The notes beneath the pieces were generated by a model. That model had not been told where the DNA came from and searched no databases. It saw nothing but the letters and a program-made list of their open reading frames with translations. From assembly GCA_031213475.1 (NCBI GenBank), contig JARUPZ010000010.1, positions 2,175,001-2,239,000 of the forward strand: a stretch of DNA of 64,000 nucleotides. The letters are read 5' to 3'. Within the stretch, counting starts at the first letter, position 1; each line of letters starts with the position of its first letter. The DNA comes from Nereocystis luetkeana. Its lineage: Eukaryota > Sar > Phaeophyceae > Laminariales > Laminariaceae. The translations under genes and the position numbers were made by a program. Below are positions 56,216 to 64,000 of this stretch, piece by piece.

Positions 56216-56579
56216 CGTAGGTCGGCACTTTACTTCAAAAACAATTTGCTGTTCATTTTAGTGCTCCCGCAGCGATATGTGACCTGACTGTAGTGGGTAT
56301 GAATGGATGCGGGCATGCGTATATGAATTTGGCGGGGATTTGAACTTTGATTATGATACCAAGATACCAAAGAAGGAGTATCATTGAGTATTGGTACGAG
56401 ATAAGCCTTTGAGTAAGAGAGTGGGAAGTTGTTCAAGTAAGTGTCGGATCCGCATGCCGGATGCGCGGGTCTGACCTGCGGGTTAGTATAATAAAACAAC
56501 TCGCGGGTCATGCTGTGGCCCGACTCGCGAGTGACCCGCTTATCGGGGGTCATGCCCTGACTCGACCCTTGTGCTTTGC

Positions 56580-56710
56580 ATCATATCTTGACCCGACCCG
56601 ACCCGACCCGTGAGGTTTGAAAAACTCTTGACCCGACCTGACCCGACCCACGAGATTTGAGAAACTCTTGACCTGACCCGACCTGGCTCGTGAGATTTGG
56701 AACATGACCC
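56580..56710. repeat. (GACCC)n minisatellite cluster 2
   Basis: Shorter GACCC tracts separated by GTGAGGTTTGAAAAACTCTT-type spacers, the same higher-order unit as cluster 1: tract plus about 25 bp spacer. The two clusters are separated by 370 bp. Confidence 0.75.
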
Positions 56711-59700
56711 GCGAAAAGCCCTGCTAATTTGCAGCGGTTCACGAGATACAACATGTAGGGGGCTTTCTCCGTATTTTGGATGACCCAGCTCGAATAAACC
56801 GAGCAGCTGTTGTCGTACTGCTGTAGTATTAATAGGATACACCGCTACCAGATACTCCATATATATCATACCTGGTATCTCTGCAACAACATGATACATA
56901 TACATACGCGTACGTCTGCCTATAAAAACAGAGGACAACAACAACAACAACAATGTTAAAAGCAGAACCACACACGTAGAGTACACCTACCTAGAGAGGG
57001 GGGGAGGGGGGTGGGGAGGGGAGAAGTACTACTACTACTGCGGTTTGTTGTTGTAGCTTAATTCGCCAGCAACATAAAAAATTACCAGGCACGCGTATAT
57101 ACCAGGTGAAAAACATCGAGTGCGCTCACAGCAGTAGTAGTAGTAGTGCTCTTTGTTTTTTTTTATCTCGGAGTATATCCGTAGTGTATGTACATGATGC
57201 ACGAGTATAAACTACTTAGTAACTACTACTGGCGAATCGGTCGTATATTTGTCAACTCAATCAGTAGAGTACCCCCGGGTATACATCGGTATATATATAC
57301 CTGGTATGTACCAGCTCGGATCTTTGAGGGTGTTTTTTACTTAAAAATTGCTTCGCGCGGTCTGCACTACTTCGGAATCGTAGGTACTGTTTTTTTTACT
57401 GATGTTCCTGGTATAAAAGGTACACTATTTTGTAAACATAGGCCTTATTACTTCGTAAACCAGGTATGTACCGGTATGACACGATTCACTTCGTGTGTAT
57501 GTGCTTGGTTGGGGAAATGTCACCGAAATCTTTCATTCTAGAAACGTGCAAAGCTGAGACTCGGACGAAATTCTCGACCTGACGGTGGGCTTCTATTAAA
57601 TTTAATATTAATAGTTTAAAAACAACATACCTGGTATATATTATACCGGTATATTGATAATAAAAAATATTAACAGTCGACATAAAGCATATTATTGAGG
57701 ATAATATATATGGAGCTTGGGACGTGTTATCACTTGGAAAACGCAAGCACGCCGAATTTCGAAATTTCGATGCTGCTTCAATCGCACCCACCTGTTGCCG
57801 TCCCGAAACGAAGTATGACCTCGCTCGAATCGCCACCGGGTGAAGTGCGTCTGGAAAGCGTCTACTACTGATGATAGACACGTCTATGTACTCTGTCCTC
57901 ACACGCAGGTAGCTACTCTCGCCAAAGCCAGGCCGATCCAGTATCTTCCTCGGTGGAGCTACCGTCAAAATAAGGCCTTTGAGACTCGGTGGATCACGCT
58001 TGTCAACTTACAAATCATACATACCAGGTACCAGGTATGCATGTATTTAGGTAGGATAGAAATGCAAAAATACCAGATGCCTACTTTGTGCGAGTAGCAG
58101 CAATAATAATATGTTTGTTTACGAAAATCGTGTTCATACCTGGTAGCTTGTTTTCCACCAGATCTGATGTACGTAAGTTAGCGCCAAAGCAAAATCGACA
58201 GGGCGACACAAGACTTCAGCCATACTGCGGCTGATCTATTTTCAGACGCGCTGGGCCAGACTCGGAAGACGGCGAGAGAGGTGGTTGCGGGTGGTGCTTG
58301 CAGTAAAAAGTCGCAAGTTCTTCTTCTGTAACGAAACGGCGAACTGAGAGGAATCTGAAGGTAAGCTTTCCCGAGAGCACGACAAGCATTTACCTGCGTG
58401 TCGAAGACACCCCCTCGTGCCTGCGTGACGTAGACACTCAATGGCCGTGTCGTAATGATACGTTTTGTATGTCAGCTGTGTGCTGTACATTGTACAGCAC
58501 ACAGACAACTGTTTTAACAGCTGTTCCGTTATTATTAGGATACTACTGCTGTGGGTATCATAATAAAAGTTCGATACGGGATTGTCATATATATATATCC
58601 TGCATGAAGTTATATTACTCTTTTAGGACCCCAGTCCCGTTTCGGGGGCAAACTACTGATAATTTGACTGCTTTGCCCCCACATAAGGGAGTGCAGTGCT
58701 AAAAGGGTTAAACCCCGTAACAGGGGCGATCGAAGCACCACACTCACTCACAGCTTCCAGAGATGAGTTCCGTCGAAACCTTCGATCTCACAGGTATAGC
58801 TGACGTTTTTTCGTATGTTTCATTTTTTTGTTAGCATCGATGAGCATGTCTTTGCTCAACGTTGACATCGCAATCAGCCGCGAGAGCCTTAGCCATCCAA
58901 AATAGGAGGTTATACAAAATAGCGGTTGCGTATATAATACCAACAACACATACATATATTATATGATAGGTACGAAAATTACTACACGAATGCATGCGGA
59001 TCGGAGGTGAAAAACAACACAACAACAAGCACGTTCTTTACTACAGCAGTACTTACTACCAGGTACATATATACTGCTGATGTACGTACGTATAACAGAG
59101 TTTTATATTTCGATGTGTGTATATACCCTGGGTAGGATTTAGAGCGAGAGTTACGTTCCTCCCTGACTGAGCACAAATTGAAGCCTGTATATATATATAT
59201 ATGCTCATTGCTGTAAATTCTTGATTCGAAAACTCCACCTCATCCTGAAATTCTTAGCTCCCAATTTCTTCAGACATACCGGTCCGGTACATGACATGTC
59301 GTGTACCAGGTATACTGTATTAATAGTGCCAATGGTGTCCGCATCCAGCGAACCACACCCGACGTTTGTAACGGACTAGATAATACATTTTTACCAAGTA
59401 AGTATATCACCAGCGATATATTTTGTGGGGTTGTACAGGGGCGTCCGTGTCCGCTGATGGTGCTGCCGCTATTCGAATAGTGCTTTTACGTACCACTATA
59501 CAACAGTACATGACCAGTTTAATTAAAAGAACCCCGGAATATCAAGAGAAACTCCCAGGACATAAGCTCTTGATGATTCGGTGTCGTATCCTTATTTCTT
59601 GTTTGGATCGAATGAGCGCACGTGCGTCTCCCCTACTCGGTCACTCCTAACATCCTCATCAGCTCAGTCTGTTGATCATATTAACATAAATCAACTCGGT

Positions 59701-60209
59701 CTGAGGTCACTGTCGTCGTCTTCTAGTCTATGAAGGCTCTCATAGAAGTCTACGCAACCGTGATTTGCGTGTGGTCTCTAAGTAAAACAGTTTGTAGACT
59801 GTGTCTGCGCCGGTCGTCGTCAAGCGAGTCTAAGCGTACACATGAGCCACGAGCTGATACACACGCTAAACGCCACCTAATAATAGCAGGATCATGATAT
59901 ATATGGTTGTGCCATACGACTCCTTGCATTATTAGTTGTAGGTTGGACACCGAGTTTTCATTCACTCACGCAGTGGCCGTTGCGGCTGTAGTCGCCACGT
60001 TTAGAGCCATTTTTCCGAGTATTCGCGCGGGAGAGATACACAGAGCAAATATTGTTCTAAGCACTCTTGTTTTAGCACACCTTGACAGCGCTATACATGT
60101 GTAGTGCAGTATGGGGCCACGCGGATATTGGATATTTTTCACAACAATATTGCTCCTCGCTGCGACCCTCGTCTGAAACCGGACTATCCGTTGTCAAGGT
60201 TGAGCTGAG

Positions 60210-63200
60210 ATGAGAACATTGCTGGTTTCGTCAGCGACGGCGCTCCTACTGCTTGGACTGATAGCCGCTGATCCGTGTTCACCCTCACAGCTCAATGCAC
60301 CGCTGGTGGTGGAAGATACAGCTGGGGCCCAAGACTTGGCGGAGGCGGTGAACTGCTCGGAGGGCTCCTTCGCTGTGTAGTGGGTCGGTTCCGTGTTCGT
60401 GGAGGAAACCATCCGCTTTTTTGGAGGGACGTCGCTCAGCATCACGGGCGCTGTTGATGGCACCTCCGTTGCAAACGGCGGGAACATAACTTCGCTGTTC
60501 GAAGTGGACGGCGGAACCTTGCACCTCTCTCACCTGACCTTGACCAATGGCACGGGCGCGAGCGGGGGGGCAATCTACGCCACTGACGCTGTTGTAACAG
60601 TGACCAGCTGCACAATCTTACACAACACGGGTGTTCACGGGGGAGGTGTATTCCTCGAAAACGCGTTGTTGGAAACTGATCATTCGTCATTCGCCGACAA
60701 CACTGCCTCTAAATCTGGCGGCGCGCTGTACATGGAGGCATCAAACGTCACTGTGGGCGCAACCGTCCTGTTCCAGAGGAACGGGGCGTCGTTTGGAGGC
60801 GCTTTGTATGTTGGTCGCAGCTCAAATTTGACTCTGGCCGGCGACAACATCTCCCTCGCAAATAACACCGCAAGCGTATTTGGAGGGGGTCTCTATGCCT
60901 ACCAATCGACTGGATACTTGACGGGGAATGCTGCGTTGGTCGGTAACACTGCAGAGTTCGGAGGAGCTATCTTCACCGACAACGGCTCGTTTTCGATCAT
61001 CGGTGACATGCTGCTTTCAAACAATTTCGCGGGCGACAGCGGCGGCGCTTTTTACGGGGGTCTCTCGGTCTTCGATATTGCAGGCACCATCATTTGCGAC
61101 AACAATTCGGCGCTTTTCGGCGGCGGAGGACTCAATCTATGGGCATCTAACATGACTATTCAGCCCTTGGCTGAGGCAGCGTTCATCGGGAATACCGCAG
61201 AGTTTGGAGGCGCCGCCTACATGAGCACTAGCACGTTCGCAATGGACGGCGATGTACTCTTCTCAGACAATACCGTGCGCCTCAGCGGTGGCGCTCTGTA
61301 CAGCGATCTATCAACGATCACTATCTCAGGCAATGCCCTTTGGGAAAACAACTGGTGCCCAGCGGCTGGTGGGGGGCTTTTGATGTGGACATCGGATATG
61401 TATGTTCAACGTTCAGGCACAGCGGCATTCGTTGGGAACGCTGCAGCCCTCGGAGGTGCGGCTTACATCAACCCCGGCATGCTTGTGACGCACGGTGATG
61501 TATCCTTCAAATCAAATATCGCGAGTGTCGATGGCGGTGCTCTTTACGTCAGTATTTCAGTTGTCGATATTGCAGGGTCCACTCTGTGGCAAAACAACAC
61601 AGCGGGGGTTAGGGGCGGAGCTCTTGTGGCCTTGCAATCAGACACTTATGTGCAATCCTCGGGCAGGGGGGATTTTTTTGAGAACTCCGCTACACTCTTT
61701 GGGGGCGCCGCGTATGTGAGCAACAGCTCACTTATGTTCGACGGTGGCGTTGTCTTCGCGGGCAACGTCGCCGACGATAGTGGCGGCGCTCTGTACAGCG
61801 ATCATTCGTCTATCATAATTTCAGGAACCACTGTGTGGGAAGACAACTCGGCGCACAGCTCGGCGCAGACTGGAGGGGGGGGGGTACTGATGTGGAGCTC
61901 CACTCTGCATGTGGCGTCGTTCGGCACAGCTGAGTTTTTCGGGAACACCGCGAATTCGGGGGGCGCGGTATATTTGTTCGACGGAAGCACGATTTTGTTC
62001 GACGGTAGCGTGCTCTTCGCGAGCAACTTCGTGACTGATCTCGGTGGTGCACTTTTCATCCAACAATCAGCTGTCAACATTACAGGTACCACTACATGGC
62101 GAAACAACACCTCGCAAAACACCGGTGGAGGAGTGGCAGTATTGGAATCGACGCTGCACATCGTGGCTGGCAGCAACGCGAGCTTCTCCAATAACAACGC
62201 AAGCGTGGGAGGGGGGATGTTCGGGGGCGAAAACGCTGTCGTTGTTATCACGGGCCTGGCGACATTTTCTCACAACGGAGCCCAAACTGGAGCGGGCATC
62301 AAATTAGGAATATTTTCGTCGGCTGACTTCACGGGGGGTTCAGTACTATTACGGGGCAATACGGCATCATTGAACGGTGGAGGAATGCACTGTGAATCAC
62401 CAACGCTGCTGAGGCTCGACGGCGTGCAATTTGTGTCAAACTACGGGGGCATTGGGGGAGGGGCGATAACAACACTCTTGGCTGGGACGGAGAGAGTAGC
62501 AGAGACTCTGGCTAAACCTGCGATAATCTCCAACTGTTTGTTTTCTAACAATACTGCGGGTGACACCGGTGGGGCGTTTTTCATCGCAGGGGGCTTCGTC
62601 GACATTACGGGTTCGACGTTTACTAACAACCTTGCAGGTGATGTTCTTTGTTCTTGCACCGACAATAGTTACGGTGCTCAACCACTGGTTTCGCTTGATA
62701 AGTTCGGCACGCAGGGTCGATTAAATGTTCCAGCGTCTTACTCGACACGTACTGGTACCTCTTTGCCCCACATATCAGTCGGGATTGCTCCAGGACACTG
62801 GGCCAATTACATATTTTCGGCGAAAAAGTTGGTGGCAGCCAACGGATCGGCCGTCTCCCCGCGAAGCATTCGTGGTTCGGCTTTCAACACAAATGAGCAC
62901 CGTGGTAAACGATTAAGGCGAAATGGACACCAGCAATTCCTGCCTTAAGACAGCCTTAGCACATAACTTCCCACCCGCGATGAGCTACTCGTTGTAACAT
63001 GCTGAAGAGGAGGGTTACTGTATTTCACCTTAAATTAAGAATTAATTGTGTACGGGTATTGCAGGTGACGTAAATGTGTACAAAGCCCCCTTGTCATCAC
63101 ACACCGGTATTACCGCACACCCTGCTTCCTGCCCAGGACATGCTAGCACGCCCGGTTTAGCGCCTCGTTTTTGTCGCACACCCTTGGGTCTATTTTTTTC

Positions 63201-64000
63201 ACCATTCGCCGATTGTATTGGAGGTATGGTTACCCCGCCCCGTACGGTCTGCCTGGGGTATGCCAGGATGCTAATACCTTGGCCACCTTTGCTAGCATAC
63301 TCCCTTGCTATTACCCCCCTTGCTGCCTGCCTGGGGTGTGCCAGCATGCGAAGTCCTTTGCGACCACTTTTACCACACCCTTTTTTTGCTGTCACACCCA
63401 CCTGACTTCAGGGCTCCAGTACGCTGCGGTTTATCACCGGCAGTCGGTTGAATACCACGCCTCATGCAGGATACCGCCCCTATAAATAACTTTTGAATGG
63501 TAAACTACTATTCACCCTCATATAATCTCATCCAGTGGATAGGAAACACTGAACGAGAAAACATGTGACGTGATTTATTGACGCGTGCTCTACGGAGCAG
63601 GCCGACACTGTGCATGTGTTTCGTGACATAAAATTGCGTTTTGGTGTTTATTTTTTCGACACTGATTTCGAGGAACAAGCCGGCACGGTATTTTATTTTT
63701 GTGCATAACATGATGCTTTGGTGCTGATGAAATGCTGATGAAATATTTGAGTCGCGCCTTTCTTGACTTTTTGACTGTGTTGATTGTCCCGATTTCGCCT
63801 TGCCTGCGCACTTGTGGGTTTATGATGATCCCACTAATTTTTACTCCGTCAGGGCGTTCTGGCGGAGCTATCCTTGCGTCAGGCATCGTCAGTCTTGATC
63901 ATTGCGTACTCGAGGGCAATCAGGCCAGCATAGGGTCAGCTATTACGAACGCAGTTTCGGCTTCCCTTCAGTTTGTCGACTTCATCAATAACACGCTCCT
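60210..64000 (+). pseudogene. Secreted Pmp-type beta-helix repeat protein with in-frame TAG at codon 57; 3' end outside window
   Basis: Exon 1 is 60210-62637 and exon 2 starts at 63853 (acceptor CCGTCAG; donor GTGATG at 62638); the phase-1 junction gives FTNNLAG-RSGGAILASG. A signal peptide (MRTLLVSSATALLLLGLIAA) is followed by QDLAEAVNCSEG, then TAG at 60378-60380, then WVGSVFVEETIRFFGGTSLS in the same frame. After this about 17 repeats carry GGA(L/I/F)Y or GGGVF and (N/S)N(T/F)A turns, for example NTAEFGGAIF and NFAGDSGGAFYGG. This is the chlamydial Pmp-type right-handed beta-helix pattern, found in many secreted or surface proteins of brown algae; no enzymatic residues are evident and the ligand is unknown. 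Many NxS/T sites suit glycosylation. Because 850 codons after the TAG are open, the stop is recent, polymorphic, an assembly error or avoided by splicing. It is listed as a pseudogene only because of that codon. Confidence 0.75.
62638..63852 (+). other. Intron of the beta-helix gene with a degenerate tandem repeat
   Basis: The intron is 1215 bp, GTGATG to CCGTCAG. Between 63110 and 63400 a unit of roughly 105-110 bp recurs about three times, marked by GCC(T/C)GGGGT(A/G)TGCCAG(G/C)ATGC and CACACCC or ATTACCCC words. Both strands are open across it (119 codons each), again because of repeat composition. Confidence 0.6.

Larger units (their letters stand above)
53974..60209. other. Repeat-rich AT-rich region without recognised genes
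   Basis: It contains the CCATGG-rich array (54770-55045), a 105 bp tandem duplication (55306-55532), two GACCC minisatellite clusters (55905-56215 and 56580-56710) and a high density of the palindrome TACC(A/T)GGTA, especially at 56.8-59.3 kb. Long open frames here are by-products of these repeats. The last kilobase before 60210 should hold the promoter of the beta-helix gene but shows no clear element. Confidence 0.5.

Noticed and set aside
61802..62251. 149-codon minus-strand frame in the beta-helix gene
   Set aside because: Shadow of the plus-strand repeats; similar shadows helped to find the decayed paralogue at 36.4-36.6 kb.

Overview
The window looks like nuclear DNA of a photosynthetic stramenopile, most probably a brown alga of the Ectocarpus type. 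The reasons are intron-rich GC-rich genes with long repeat-filled introns, conserved eukaryotic housekeeping proteins, a probable plastid-lumen targeting exon, a secreted beta-helix repeat gene of a kind that is abundant in brown algae, and many decayed Copia and non-LTR retroelements. The assignment is inference; no species marker is present.

Layout. (1) 145-3162, plus: the last three exons of a probable ATG1/ULK autophagy kinase whose C-terminal domain is swollen with Ala, Gly and Ser runs. (2) 3163-8127: intergenic DNA with a 44-46 bp tandem array, retroposon fragments, a nested small inverted-repeat element and a palindrome. (3) 8128-16948, minus: a complete six-exon SLC25 carrier of 294 residues, closest in motifs to the S-adenosylmethionine carriers; its introns hold a 5'-truncated LINE and several SINE copies. 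(4) 18344-18719, minus: one exon with a twin-arginine lumenal targeting signature and no recognisable continuation. (5) 18909-29981, plus: a complete ten-exon ribophorin I (OST1/RPN1) of 483 residues. (6) 30-60 kb: a more AT-rich, decayed compartment with a broken paralogue of the beta-helix gene on the minus strand (32.8-36.6 kb), a fairly well preserved Copia element (38.9-44.1 kb) and an old LTR-bounded Copia element (46198-53968). (7) 60210-64000, plus: the first exon and the start of the second exon of a secreted Pmp-type beta-helix protein, with an in-frame TAG at codon 57. It runs off the window.

The main novelty concerns the small retroposons. A family of about 105 bp SINE-like elements and a non-LTR retrotransposon share a homologous stretch of about 50 nt at their 3' ends, and both finish in long poly(C) tails instead of poly(A). 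The LINE stop codon lies five bases before the tail, so the shared tail is coding sequence in the LINE. Most intronic copies lie in the sense orientation of the host gene, and in at least three cases the poly(C) tail ends 25-51 nt upstream of a splice acceptor, where a pyrimidine tract belongs. The older Copia element appears to use a half initiator-tRNA-Met primer, as Drosophila copia does.
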